Shown: piece after piece, positions 22,841 to 32,111 of the stretch | Layout of the letters: every line of letters begins with the position of its first letter | Numbering within the stretch: the first letter of the stretch is position 1 | Assembly (NCBI GenBank): GCA_964449985.1 | Contig: CAYVCG010000014.1 | Coordinates: forward strand, 1-34,985 | Length of the DNA: 34,985 bases | Reading direction: 5' to 3' | Origin: CAYVCG01 sp964449985 | GTDB taxonomy: Bacteria; Bacillota; Clostridia; Lachnospirales; WRAX01 | Translations under genes and position numbers: made by a program | Notes under the pieces: generated by a model | What the model was told of the DNA's origin: nothing | Seen by the model: only the letters and a program-made list of their open reading frames with translations | The model's database searches: none

Positions 22841-24474
22841 ATGAGCGAATATATCTTGGGCATTGATATAGGAACGTCATCATGCAAAGCGGCCGTTTTT
22901 GATCGCGGAGGCAATGTTGTTGCGGCAAAAACCGGCGAATATGCAGTATACTACCCACAAAGCGGCTTTGTGGAGCAAAAACCGGCGGATTGGTGGGAAA
23001 CTGTTTGCGATACTGTTAAAGCTGTTATTGAAACCGGTGGAATAAGCCCAGAAGATATAAAAGGTATCGGTGTTGATGGTCAAAGCTGGTCATCCATAAT
23101 AGTGGATCATAATGGAGATATACTGTTTAACAACCCTATTTGGATGGATACACGTTCGTGGGAAATTTGCGAAGAGATAAAAGAAACTATTGGCAGCCAG
23201 GAGATATTTGATCTATGCGGAAATCCATTCGAGCCTACATATGTAACACCAAAAATAATATGGTTTAAACGCCACTATCCCGATGTGTTCAAAAAGGCGT
23301 ATAAGGTTTTACAATCCAACAGCTATATCGTGTATAAGCTAACGGGAAAGTTTTCTCAAGATATTTCCCAATGTTATGGATACCATTTCTTTAATATGCG
23401 TGCAGGCGATTGGGATGCTAATATGGCAAGGGCGATGGGCATTGATCTAAACCTTATGCCGGATATATATAATTGCCACGGTATTGTTGGTCATGTAACA
23501 AAAGAAGCATCGAAGCTTACGGGGCTTTTAGAGGGGACACCTGTTGTTGCCGGAGGTCTTGATGCTGCCTGCGGAACGCTTGGGGCAGGCGTCGTCAATA
23601 ACTGTGAAACACAAGAACAGGGTGGTCAGGCTGGCGGCATGAGTATTTGCCTTGAGATTTACAGAGCGCATGAAAAGCTCATTATGAGCAATCACGTTGT
23701 TCCGGGAAGATGGCTTTTGCAAGGAGGAACGGTTGGCGGCGGAGGAACGCTTAAATGGCTTAAACAAAACATGTTTGAGGATTTGAGCTTTGCAGATATG
23801 AGCGCATTGGCAGGCGGAGTTTCCGAAGGGTCTGACGGAGTTGTTTTCCTGCCGTATATGTCTGGCGAGAGAAGCCCTANNNNNNNNNNNNNNNNNNNNN
23901 NNNNNNNNNNNNNNNNNNNNNNNNNNNNNNNNNNNNNNNNNNNNNNNNNNNNNNNNNNNNNNNNNNNNNNNNNNNNNNNGAAGGGTCTGACGGAGTTGTT
24001 TTCCTGCCGTATATGTCTGGCGAGAGAAGCCCTATTTGGGATAAAGAAGCAAAAGGCGTATATTTCGGGTTAGACTATTCAAAGACAAAGGCGCATATTA
24101 TCCGTGCTACCATGGAAGGTGTCGCTTTTGCGCTGTTGCATAACATTCGAACCGCTGAGGAAGCCGGTGCGTTTATAACAGGTATGAATGCTGTCGGAGG
24201 CGCGGCCAATTCTGATGTATGGATGCAGATTAAGGCGGATGTTTGTGGTAAGAGCATAAGCGTTGCCTCCTCAGATACGGCGACTACGCTGGGAGCTGCT
24301 ATCCTGGCAGGCGTTGCTGTTGGGATGTATAAGGATTTTGACGATGCCGTCAAAAATACCGTTGAAATAAAGCGCACATATGTGCCGAATATGCGCATGT
24401 ATGAGGTTTATAACAAAAACTATGCGATATATCTTGAACTTTATGATAGATTAAAAGCTACGATGCATAGATAA
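22841..24474 (+). CDS. FGGY-family sugar kinase (xylulokinase-like), interrupted by an artificial assembly gap
   Basis: As written, the frame is broken by 100 N (23880-23979) plus a 55-base duplication (23825-23879 repeated at 23980-24034). Removing the N run and one copy gives 493 codons, an intact 492-residue FGGY kinase. GIDIGTSSCKAAVFD (8-22) is the first ATP/phosphate motif. VDGQSWSSIIVD corresponds to the substrate region, and GGLDAACGTLGAG carries the likely catalytic aspartate. GAAN- and GG-containing AVGGAANSDVW follows near the end. Family members phosphorylate ketoses or polyols. Xylulokinases are the closest in style, but the typical GQMHG is replaced by DGQSWS, so the substrate may differ. 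AAAGGAG precedes the ATG. Confidence 0.88.
23880..23979. other. Artificial scaffold gap (100 N) flanked by a 55-bp contig overlap
   Basis: The 55 bases before the gap (23825-23879) are identical to the 55 after it (23980-24034). Merging them restores the kinase reading frame exactly, so no sequence is missing here. Confidence 0.95.
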
Positions 24475-24533
24475 ATAGAAGATTGTTTTTGCAATACACA
24501 TATATAGAAATAACTAAGGAGGAGTGATTTTTT

Positions 24534-25553
24534 ATGAAAGCTGCAGTTTTATACGGTAATGAGGATATACGTTATGTCGATTATGAAACGCCAGTCATTG
24601 AAGACGGTTTTATTATTGTAAAGGTTCATTCATCGGGTATTTGTGGCTCTGATGTGCCTAGAGTGCTTTATAACGGTTCGCATTTTTATCCAAACGTTTT
24701 GGGTCATGAATTTGCGGGAGAAGTTGTTGAAATAGGCGGTGGCGTTTCTGGTTTTGAAATCGGGGATAGGGTTGCCGGTGTTCCCCTTGTTCCGTGTCTT
24801 AAATGCCCTGATTGTCAGAGAGGGGATTATTCCCTTTGCAAACATTATAGCTTTATCGGTTCAAGGCAGCAGGGTAGCTTTGCGGAATATGTTAAGATAC
24901 CTGCGATTAATGCCGTCAAGTTTGACAAAAGCATTTCTTATGATCAAGGGGCTTTCTTTGAGCCATCTACTGTCGCTCTGCACGGCGTTCGTGTGAACGA
25001 TTATAAAGGCGGGCATGATGTTGCTATCCTTGGCGGAGGAACAATAGGCATATTCACTATGCAATGGGCAAAGATCTTTGGAGCAAAAAGCGTTACTGTA
25101 TTTGATATATCGGATGACCGCTTGGCGCTATGCAAAAAACTGGGCGCTGATTATGTAGTTAATACAACAAACCAAGAGCCAGAAAAAAACAAATACCGTT
25201 ATGTTTTTGAAACGGCCGGCGTTACAGATACAATGAAGCTGTCCTTTGAAATCGCTAGTAACAAAGCAAATGTTTGCTTTATCGGTACGCCAACAAAGGA
25301 TCTTGTTTTCACACCAAAGCTGTTTGAGAATATGAACCGCAAGGAGTTTAAACTAACGGGATCTTGGATGAGCTATTCAGCGCCTTTCCCGGGTGAGGAA
25401 TGGGAGCTTACTGCCCATTATTTTAAGACAGGCGAGCTGAAGTTTGATGAAAGCCTTATATTTAAGAAATTCCATTTAAGTCAGGTTGCAGAGGCTTTTG
25501 AGCTATACAAAACACCAGGCGCTGTTAAGGGAAAGATTTTGCTCCATAGTTAA
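24534..25553 (+). CDS. Zinc-dependent polyol(-phosphate) dehydrogenase, GatD-like
   Basis: The 339-residue medium-chain dehydrogenase has catalytic-zinc residues C37 (GICGSD), H58-E59 (GHEF) and E143. The structural-zinc set is C88, C91, C94, C102, and a Rossmann GGGTIG lies at 167-172. Stretches SSGICGSDVPR, YPNVLGHEFAG, FIGSRQQGSFAEY and GSWMSYSAPFPGEEWE closely follow E. coli galactitol-1-phosphate 5-dehydrogenase as I recall it. That enzyme oxidises galactitol 1-phosphate to tagatose 6-phosphate with NAD. This fits the GatY- and GatZ-like genes in the same operon, but a free polyol or another hexitol phosphate is possible. GGAGG precedes the ATG. Confidence 0.85.
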   Translation: MKAAVLYGNEDIRYVDYETPVIEDGFIIVKVHSSGICGSDVPRVLYNGSHFYPNVLGHEFAGEVVEIGGGVSGFEIGDRVAGVPLVPCLKCPDCQRGDYSLCKHYSFIGSRQQGSFAEYVKIPAINAVKFDKSISYDQGAFFEPSTVALHGVRVNDYKGGHDVAILGGGTIGIFTMQWAKIFGAKSVTVFDISDDRLALCKKLGADYVVNTTNQEPEKNKYRYVFETAGVTDTMKLSFEIASNKANVCFIGTPTKDLVFTPKLFENMNRKEFKLTGSWMSYSAPFPGEEWELTAHYFKTGELKFDESLIFKKFHLSQVAEAFELYKTPGAVKGKILLHS

Positions 25554-25615
25554 TATTTTTAAGACAAAATAATATAGATTATAGAATAATAAATTAAAAA
25601 AGGAGTGTCAAAATT

Positions 25616-26620
25616 ATGTTAAAAGCACCCACAAAAAAATTAAACAATGGCATGGAAATACCATGCATCGGAATGGGCACGTTTGGCTCGGACAGATTCA
25701 CACCGGAACAGGTTTCGGATGCAGTTAAAGGCGCGATTAAGATGGGCTATCGCCTGTTTGACTGCGCAGCGGTTTATGGCAATGAAAATCTTATAGGCAA
25801 GGTGTTTAATGAAGCAATTACAAGCGGAGTGGTCAAAAGAGAAGAACTCATTATAACATCCAAGGTCTGGAATGATATGCATGGCAAAGGTGATGTTTTG
25901 CTTTCCTGCGCAAAAACGCTTAAAGACCTTCAGCTTGATTATGTTGATATATATTTCGTGCATTGGCCTTTCCCAAACTATCATGCGCCCGGATGCGATG
26001 TTGATTCCAGAAACCCTGATTCAAGACCGTTTTTAACCGATGAATTTATGGCTTGCTGGCGCCAGATGGAACGTCTGGTTGATATGGGGCTTGTTAAAAG
26101 CATCGGTATGTCTAATATGACTATACCAAAGCTTGAAGCTGTTTTGCCACAATGCCGCATTATGCCTTCAACGATAGAAATGGAACTGCACCCGGCATTC
26201 CAACAGCAGGAGCTTTTTGAATACTGTGTTAATAAAGGTATACAACCTATAGGATTCTGCCCGATAGGTTCACCAACACGCCCGGATAGGGACAAAATGT
26301 CTGACGATATAGCAGCAACACAAATGCCGGAAATAATTGAAATAGCAAAGGCACATAATATACATCCGGCGGTTGTTTGCCTTAAATGGGCTGTTCAAAG
26401 AGGGCAAATACCGATTCCTTTCTCCGTTTATGATAATGAATATGAAAGCAATTTGCGCTGCACTATAGAAGATCCTCTGACTGATGAGGAGATGGCGAAA
26501 ATCGCGGCAGCAGATAAGAATTGTCGTCTTATTAAAGGGCATGTATTCCTTTGGGAAGGAGCATCGGATTGGAGAGTTCTCTGGGATGAGGACGGAAAAA
26601 TCGCGGGGTGGAATGACTAA
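25616..26620 (+). CDS. Aldo/keto reductase
   Basis: The 334-residue NAD(P)-dependent reductase has the complete AKR tetrad: D49 and Y54 (FDCAAVYGNE), K83 (TSKVW) and H116 (FVHWPF). GLVKSIGMSNMTIPKLEAV and the later IPFSVYDNEYESNL cofactor region are also typical. The C terminus is unusual for short bacterial AKRs, continuing to a tryptophan-rich WEGASDWRVLW...GWND. It probably reduces an aldose or small aldehyde, or runs in the oxidising direction; specificity is not readable. AGGAG precedes the ATG. Its TAA overlaps the next ATG by one base (TAATG). Confidence 0.88.
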   Translation: MLKAPTKKLNNGMEIPCIGMGTFGSDRFTPEQVSDAVKGAIKMGYRLFDCAAVYGNENLIGKVFNEAITSGVVKREELIITSKVWNDMHGKGDVLLSCAKTLKDLQLDYVDIYFVHWPFPNYHAPGCDVDSRNPDSRPFLTDEFMACWRQMERLVDMGLVKSIGMSNMTIPKLEAVLPQCRIMPSTIEMELHPAFQQQELFEYCVNKGIQPIGFCPIGSPTRPDRDKMSDDIAATQMPEIIEIAKAHNIHPAVVCLKWAVQRGQIPIPFSVYDNEYESNLRCTIEDPLTDEEMAKIAAADKNCRLIKGHVFLWEGASDWRVLWDEDGKIAGWND

Positions 26621-27927
26621 TGAAGCCAAACCCTATTACAGAAATAATCAAAAGGCGTTATAATGGTGAAAAAGTTGGCATATATTCCGCTTGCAGCGCT
26701 AATGAATTTGTAATAGAAGCGGTTCTGGAACGAGCGGCCCAAACGTATACATATGCGCTTATTGAAGCAACGGCAAATCAGGTTAACCAGTTTGGTGGAT
26801 ATACGGGTATGAAACCCAAAGATTTTGCTGATTTTGTGTATTCTATAGCAAAGCGCATAAATTTCCCTATTGAGCAGCTTATACTAGGGGGAGACCATTT
26901 AGGCCCACTAACTTGGCAAAACGAGAGCGAAGCTTCCGCAATGGAAAAATCAAAAACTCTTATTAGGGATTTTGTTTTGGCTGGTTTTTCGAAGATACAT
27001 ATTGATACAAGCATGAGGGTGGCTGATGACGATAAAAATGTTAGGCTATCCGATGAAACTATAGCCGCAAGAGCTTCTATTTTATGCAAGGTGGCTGAGG
27101 AAGCATTTGAGGAACTTTCAAAGACGGTTGACGATGCGGTAGAACCCGTTTATATAATTGGCAGTGAGGTTCCCATACCCGGTGGTGCTGTGGAAAACGA
27201 TGAAACAGTTTCAGTAACAAAGCCGGAGCAGTTTGAGCAAACCTATGAAACCTTTAGAGCGAGATTTGAGCAGGATGGGCTTAAAGAAGCGTTTAAACGG
27301 GTTGTTGGCGTTGTTGTTCAACCCGGGGTTGAATTTTCGGATCTTACGGTTACTGAATACAATAGAGAAAATGCAAGCGCTCTTTGCGGAGTCTTGAAAA
27401 AATACCCAGGCATTGTTTTTGAGGGCCATTCAACGGATTATCAAACACCGAAGGCATTAAAACAGATGGTTGAAGATGGTGTAGCCATATTAAAGGTTGG
27501 TCCAGCGCTGACATATGGTCTTAGGGAAGCGTTATTTGCCCTTTGTGATATTGAAAGAGATGTTTTTGAGGGCAAAGAAGGCGTTATCCTGTCGGATTTT
27601 AAAAACACATTGGAATCTGTAATGTTAGCAAACCCCGTGTATTGGGGCAAATATTATCACGGCGGTGAAAATGAAATCGCAATAAAGCGTAAGTATAGTT
27701 TTTCAGACCGTTGCCGGTATTATCTTCCTGATAAGAATGTTGTTGAGTCAATAAAACGTTTAATAGAAAATATAAACTCTGTAGACATTCCTATATCCGT
27801 TATAGAGCAATATATGCCGGGGCAATACAAGCTCATTAGAGAAAATAAGCTTGCAAAAACAGCTGAGGCGCTTATAAAAGGTCGGATAACGGATTATATT
27901 AATGACTATATATATGCTGTAATATAA
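26620..27927 (+). CDS. GatZ/KbaZ-like tagatose-bisphosphate aldolase non-catalytic subunit or tagatose-6-phosphate epimerase
   Basis: The 435-residue TIM-barrel protein belongs to the GatZ/KbaZ family. Family landmarks include YSACSANEFVIEAVLE (22-37), LILGGDHLGPLTW (87-99), SKIHIDTSM, IGSEVPIPGG, VQPGVEFSD and FEGHSTDYQTP. Members were described as a chaperone-like subunit of GatY/KbaY aldolases, and some homologues were later shown to act as D-tagatose 6-phosphate 4-epimerases. Either role fits an operon that also encodes a GatY-like aldolase and a GatD-like dehydrogenase. Translation is coupled to the reductase gene upstream. It is the last operon gene before the promoter at 27967. Confidence 0.88.
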   Translation: MKPNPITEIIKRRYNGEKVGIYSACSANEFVIEAVLERAAQTYTYALIEATANQVNQFGGYTGMKPKDFADFVYSIAKRINFPIEQLILGGDHLGPLTWQNESEASAMEKSKTLIRDFVLAGFSKIHIDTSMRVADDDKNVRLSDETIAARASILCKVAEEAFEELSKTVDDAVEPVYIIGSEVPIPGGAVENDETVSVTKPEQFEQTYETFRARFEQDGLKEAFKRVVGVVVQPGVEFSDLTVTEYNRENASALCGVLKKYPGIVFEGHSTDYQTPKALKQMVEDGVAILKVGPALTYGLREALFALCDIERDVFEGKEGVILSDFKNTLESVMLANPVYWGKYYHGGENEIAIKRKYSFSDRCRYYLPDKNVVESIKRLIENINSVDIPISVIEQYMPGQYKLIRENKLAKTAEALIKGRITDYINDYIYAVI

Positions 27928-27934
27928 TCGATAT

Positions 27935-27974
27935 ATTGTCAATTTTTCCTATGACAGCATTGCGTATTGACAAT
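27935..27974. promoter_or_regulatory. Inverted repeat ATTGTCAAT/ATTGACAAT overlapping a -35 box
   Basis: ATTGTCAAT (27935-27943) and ATTGACAAT (27966-27974) are perfect inverted 9-mers, 31 bp centre to centre (about three helical turns). The right arm contains the TTGACA -35 box. This could be a paired regulator site or a stem-loop at the end of the upstream mRNA. Confidence 0.4.
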
Positions 27975-27996
27975 AATATATGATTTATGCTATAGT
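27967..27996 (+). promoter_or_regulatory. Sigma-A promoter with extended -10
   Basis: TTGACA (27967-27972), 18 bp, TATAGT (27991-27996), with TGC just before the -10. It precedes a terminator, not a gene, by only about 110 bases. Confidence 0.7.
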
Positions 27997-28079
27997 ATTT
28001 TTATGAAAGTCGGTAATATTTATGTGCAAAGGCGTAAAAAGTTTTGTGGTTTTGCATATTACTAAAAAATATTTAATTT

Positions 28080-28091
28080 TATGACGTCATA
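28080..28091. promoter_or_regulatory. Perfect 12-bp palindrome TATGACGTCATA
   Basis: The palindrome lies inside the predicted leader about 20 bp before the terminator stem. It could be a protein-binding site or part of an RNA hairpin. Confidence 0.3.
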
Positions 28092-28108
28092 GTCCATAAA
28101 TACTTTGG

Positions 28109-28156
28109 CAAGCGGGTTTTTGCATAATAGTTAAAAACCCGCTTGTTTTAGTATTT
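28109..28156 (+). terminator. Strong Rho-independent terminator
   Basis: CAAGCGGGTTTTT (28109-28121) and AAAAACCCGCTTG (28133-28145) form a perfect 13-bp stem with an 11-nt loop, followed by TTTTAGTATTT. It lies between a promoter and the beta-helix gene, 140 bp before that gene starts. Confidence 0.85.
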
Positions 28157-28293
28157 CCCCCTAAAAAATTATGGCTGATGAAATTAAATGTAAATACGGG
28201 GACGGTGATGAAGAAAGAGAATACAGATATAAATTAGGCAGATAGGCTCGTAGCTTTAAAAGCAACATAAAAGAAAAATATGGAGGAATAGGT

Positions 28294-30230
28294 ATGAAAA
28301 TTAGAACAAAAAAATTTACAGCGTCTATACTTGCCTTAATCATGGCTATCTCATCATTGGCATTTAGCCCTGTTTTATATGCCGATGACTCCAAGTTGGA
28401 AATTTTTGTTTCCAATGAGGGAAGCGATAGTAATGCAGGTAGCATTTCCGCGCCGTTCAAATCGTTTGACAAAGCGCTGGAGTTTATCAAAGCAAATAAA
28501 GACCAAGGCAAGGATATTGATGTTCTTGTCCGTGGGGGAGATTATTTCCTAGCACATTCTATTGATTTCACTCCGGAAATATGGAACAGCGAGAATAACA
28601 CATTAACATTCAAGCCATATGGAGATGAAAAGGTTAGAATAAGCGGAGCTGTTAATCTAGGAATACTTGATTGGCAGGCATATTCCGCAAAAGCAGGTGT
28701 TTATGTAGCAAATATCGGAACAGGCTATAATTTTGATTCTCTTATAGCAGGCGGAACACAGCAGGTTTTGGCTCGCTTCCCCAACTATACACAAAACGAA
28801 AATCTTAAAAGCACTATTTCTGTTACCGATTCTCAGCTTCAAGCAAAGGTTCCCACATGGGCGGACCCTGCCGGCGGTTATATCCGCGCTTTGCACAGCA
28901 ATGAATGGGGCGGAAACGACTTTATTATAACAGGCAAATCGGGGAACACTGTGCAATACACATGGGTTGGTAATAATAACCGCGGCAGCGGAATAAACGC
29001 TACCCACCGTATCTTTGAAAATATATTTGAAGAGCTGGATACGGCAAACGAATGGTTCTACAACAAAAAAACAGGTGAGCTTTTCTTCTGGCCTCCTTCT
29101 GGTATGAATTTATCCGCAACCAAATTTGAGGGCGCAACGCTGGAACAGCTTATTACGTTTAAAGGACAGAAGTTCTTAAAAGAAGGCAAAACCATAGCAG
29201 ACGAATTTGCGTATGACTATAACTGCGTAAAAAATATCGTGTTCGATGGCTTTACCTTTGAGGATACCCACAGAACGCTGTTTACAAGCACGTTTGAAAG
29301 GCCACTGCGCGGAGACTGGGGTATTGTTCGCAAGGGTGCTATCTTTATGGAGAACTCTGAGAACATAAGCATACTGAATAGTAAGTTCAATCGCATGGCC
29401 GGAAACGGTATTATGATGAACGCTTATAATAAGGGTAACCTTATTGACTTCTGCGATTTCAAGAATAATGGGGCATCATGTGTGCTTATCGTTGGCCTTG
29501 AAGATTCCGTAAGAAATCCATCTCATTGGGATAACAATGATCATAGGACAACTATGGGTGATTTTCAAGTAGGTCCAAGGGATAACAACTATTCAAGAGA
29601 TATAACAATAAGCAACTGTTATATGTATGATGTGGGTATTATCGAAAAGCAATCCTCCGGCATATGTATTTCAATTGCTCACAAAATTAACATGTTAAGA
29701 AATACTATCCACCGTTGTTCCCGTGCTGCTATAAACGTTAGCGACGGAACGTTTGGTGGTCACGAAATAGCTTATAACGATTTGTTTGACACCGTTCGAG
29801 AAACTGGCGACCATGGCCCGTTCAACTCATGGGGGCGTGATAGATTCTGGTCTCTTGAAGGATTTAATACATCGGGATCAAAGGGCGAAGTCAAGCGCCC
29901 ATACGCTTTGTATGATGCAATTGATCCTGTTTTAATGCATAACAACAGGGTTCAGGAGTTGGGCTCCAGTTTTGGTATAGACCTAGACGATGGCTCCACA
30001 AACTATGAGATTTATAACAACCTGATGTTGGGGGGAAGTATAAAGCTTCGTGAAGGCTTTGTAAGAAAGGTTTATAACAACGTGCTTATAGGCAAAAACT
30101 TTGAAAAGCACTGCACATATACAAACAATGATGACGCTTATTACGACAATATTATATTCTATAATAAGGGTGTAAATATTGCAGGTGGTGAATCATCTCA
30201 GCAAACCACGACTTATGACAGAAACTTCTA
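28294..30230 (+). CDS. Secreted right-handed beta-helix protein, possible glycoside hydrolase or lyase (N-terminal part, ends at assembly gap)
   Basis: The 645 visible residues start with a signal peptide (MKIRTKK, hydrophobic core, cleavage near YADD). FVSNEGSDSNAGSISAPFKSF (split family start of DUF1565-type beta-helix enzymes) follows. Then come FDGFTFEDTHRTL, a DTANEWFYNKKTGELFFWPP segment and many short beta-helix rungs (ISILNSKFNRMAGNGIM, ITISNCYMYDVG, INMLRNTIHRCSRAAINVS). The layout resembles GH141 and related beta-helix carbohydrate enzymes, but the family and activity are uncertain. GGAGG precedes the ATG. The frame is open into the 100-N gap, and the post-gap ORF is probably its continuation. 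Confidence 0.8.
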
Positions 30231-30330
30231 NNNNNNNNNNNNNNNNNNNNNNNNNNNNNNNNNNNNNNNNNNNNNNNNNNNNNNNNNNNNNNNNNNNNNN
30301 NNNNNNNNNNNNNNNNNNNNNNNNNNNNNN
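30231..30330. other. Scaffold gap (100 N) with missing sequence
   Basis: Flanks share no overlap. If both sides belong to one protein the true missing length must be a multiple of three, since two bases of a codon remain on the left and one on the right; the 100-N filler is therefore not the real length. Confidence 0.9.
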
Positions 30331-31915
30331 ATGGCAGGTGGCCGGAGGCCGCAATAACGACATAACATACAGCGGACAGGTTAATGTTTCTTCAAACCAA
30401 AAATCTGGAGACTATTATGAATATACGTTCTATGGAACGGGTATTGGTATAATGTCTGAAAGATATACCGATGAAGGCAGATATGCGGTTTATATTGATG
30501 GCGAGTTTGTTGAGGAGATAACCGGATATGGTACAACGCGCCAGCGTCAGGTCGAGATATACACGAAGAAAGGCTTGTTCCCGGGCAAACACGTGCTAAA
30601 AGTGGTCAATTTGGAAAATAAATGGCTTATTTTAGACGGATTTAAGGTTTATTATGATGCTGTTAAGGATCCATTTAAATTAAGCGCTACAAATGGCGAG
30701 ATTAAGGCTTCTTTCCCATTGGGTATTTCAAAAGTGCCGGAATTAGACGATTTTAGTGCAGTGTATTCAGTTAACGGAGGAAGCGATATCCATCTTGATT
30801 TGATGAATATGGATTATGACGATAAAACAAATATTGTTACGTTAACATTCCATGAATTTGCTATCGGCTATTTTGACACGGCCATAAAAGTCGGCCTTGC
30901 ATTTGACGGATCGGACTATGTTTATGCGCCGAGCTTTACGATTAAAGGCACAGCCACATACAAAATTTATAACGATAATCCGCCATCAAGCTTCTTGAAA
31001 TATACCGGAACGTGGGCTTATTCCAGAAACCGTACGGAAAAGGATATTGAGAACGACGTTCATGCTACAAGAACTAACGGCGCAGCAGTCGAGTTTACAT
31101 TCAGAGGCACGGGCATTGATGTTCATGCTGGTATGGATAATCCTGGCACAGAAGCTTGCCTTGATATTTATTTAGACGGTGTTAAGGTTGCAAGCAGGCT
31201 AGATGTTTGGGCCCCTAGATACACCAATGCTGTTGTATATTCTAATAAAGCCCTAGAACCCGACAAGCATGTAATAAAGATCGTATATGTTTCGGCAACA
31301 AATCAAGGTTGGTTCAACTTTGATGGTTTCGGCGTTTATAATGAACCTGAATATACGGCAGAAAACGCTGTTATAACAACAAAGGTGTCCAAAATAGCGG
31401 AGGGCTATGCTGCAAATATTCCTGCCCAGCTATCTATTTCAAATCCTGATAAGGATGCCGTTAAGCTTAATCTATACGCGCCTGATGGACAATTGATTGA
31501 ATCAATTGATATGGTAAACGGTGGGGAATATGTATTTAGGCTTGAAAGTGCGATAGTTGGTAATTATTTAGTTCAAGCAGTTGTTGGCGAATATGTGCTT
31601 GCTTCTGAAACGGTTGTTTCCCAACCAAAGCCTATTAATGCGGCAAGTGTTTGGGAAGTAACAGCATCAGGGGATGATTCCGGCAAAGTTGTGATTAAAT
31701 TTAATGACGATATTTCAAAGGGTAAAGGCTTTTCGATTTTATTAGGCGATGTTGCTATTCCTGCATCAGAATATACAATTATTGACAGCAGAACGATTGT
31801 TTTGAACAATATAAGTTATTCTGATGATTTGATTGGCACAGATATAGCTATTAAAGCTGTTAAGTTTAGCTTGTTCCCAAGCTTCTCATTCTCGATTTCA
31901 ATTAAAGTCTCATAA
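30331..31915 (+). CDS. C-terminal part of a secreted protein: two carbohydrate-binding-like modules and Ig-like domains
   Basis: The 527 visible residues have no start codon context and probably continue the beta-helix protein across the gap. Two similar modules are seen: 30332-30660 (YEYTFYGTGIGIM, YAVYIDGEFV, LFPGKHVLKVV, WLILDGFKVY) and about 31010-31350 (VEFTFRGTGIDV, LDIYLDGVKV, LEPDKHVIKIV, WFNFDGFGVY). They look like beta-sandwich carbohydrate-binding domains commonly attached to secreted glycan enzymes. Between and after them are Ig-like stretches; the last ends in a beta-rich FSISIKVS. There is no LPXTG motif or S-layer domain, so the protein is probably released or bound by its modules. 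A terminator follows at 31991. Confidence 0.75.
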
Positions 31916-31990
31916 TAACATTCGAAGCACCAAAAATTAAGTGTTATGAAAATCCTAAATAATGTATGAACAATCCTTATATTAAAAGCG

Positions 31991-32018
31991 AAACCGCCGG
32001 CTAGCCACCGGCGGTTTT
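31991..32018 (+). terminator. Rho-independent terminator after the beta-helix gene
   Basis: AAACCGCCGG (31991-32000) and CCGGCGGTTT (32008-32017) form a perfect 10-bp stem with loop CTAGCCA, followed by TTAAATT. Confidence 0.8.
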
Positions 32019-32111
32019 AAATTATGTTGCTTTTTACTTTGTTATGTTATACAATAACTATATACATGCATTCGGAGAACATAAATTAAAAATAGTAAAC
32101 AGGTGTTGCTT

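Larger units (their letters stand above)
28003..28156 (+). ncRNA. Candidate small RNA or attenuated leader
   Basis: The predicted transcript of about 150 nt starts after the promoter at 27967-27996 and ends at a perfect terminator. Inside it, ATGTGCAAA (28022-28030) pairs with TTTGCATAT (28051-28059), and GTAATAT (28013-28019) can alternatively pair with ATATTAC (28056-28062). TTTATGAC...GTCCATAAA (from 28078 to 28100) forms another hairpin around the palindrome. No coding sequence with a ribosome binding site is present. No known RNA family is recognised. It may be an independent small RNA or a leader that controls the beta-helix gene. Confidence 0.35.
27928..28293. other. Intergenic region with promoter, structured leader and terminator
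   Basis: The 366 bp between the GatZ-like gene and the beta-helix gene hold two 9-bp inverted arms, a strong promoter, several hairpins, a 12-bp palindrome and a perfect terminator, followed by about 140 bp with no clear signal except the GGAGG of the next gene. Confidence 0.6.

Noticed and set aside
22841..24474. Frameshifted or split kinase pseudogene
   Set aside because: The break is explained fully by the N filler and a duplicated 55-bp contig end.
28171..28245. 24-codon ORF (MADEIKCKYGDGDEEREYRY...) between terminator and beta-helix gene
   Set aside because: No ribosome binding site before the ATG (CCCCCTAAAAAATT); likely chance, though a short leader peptide cannot be fully excluded.
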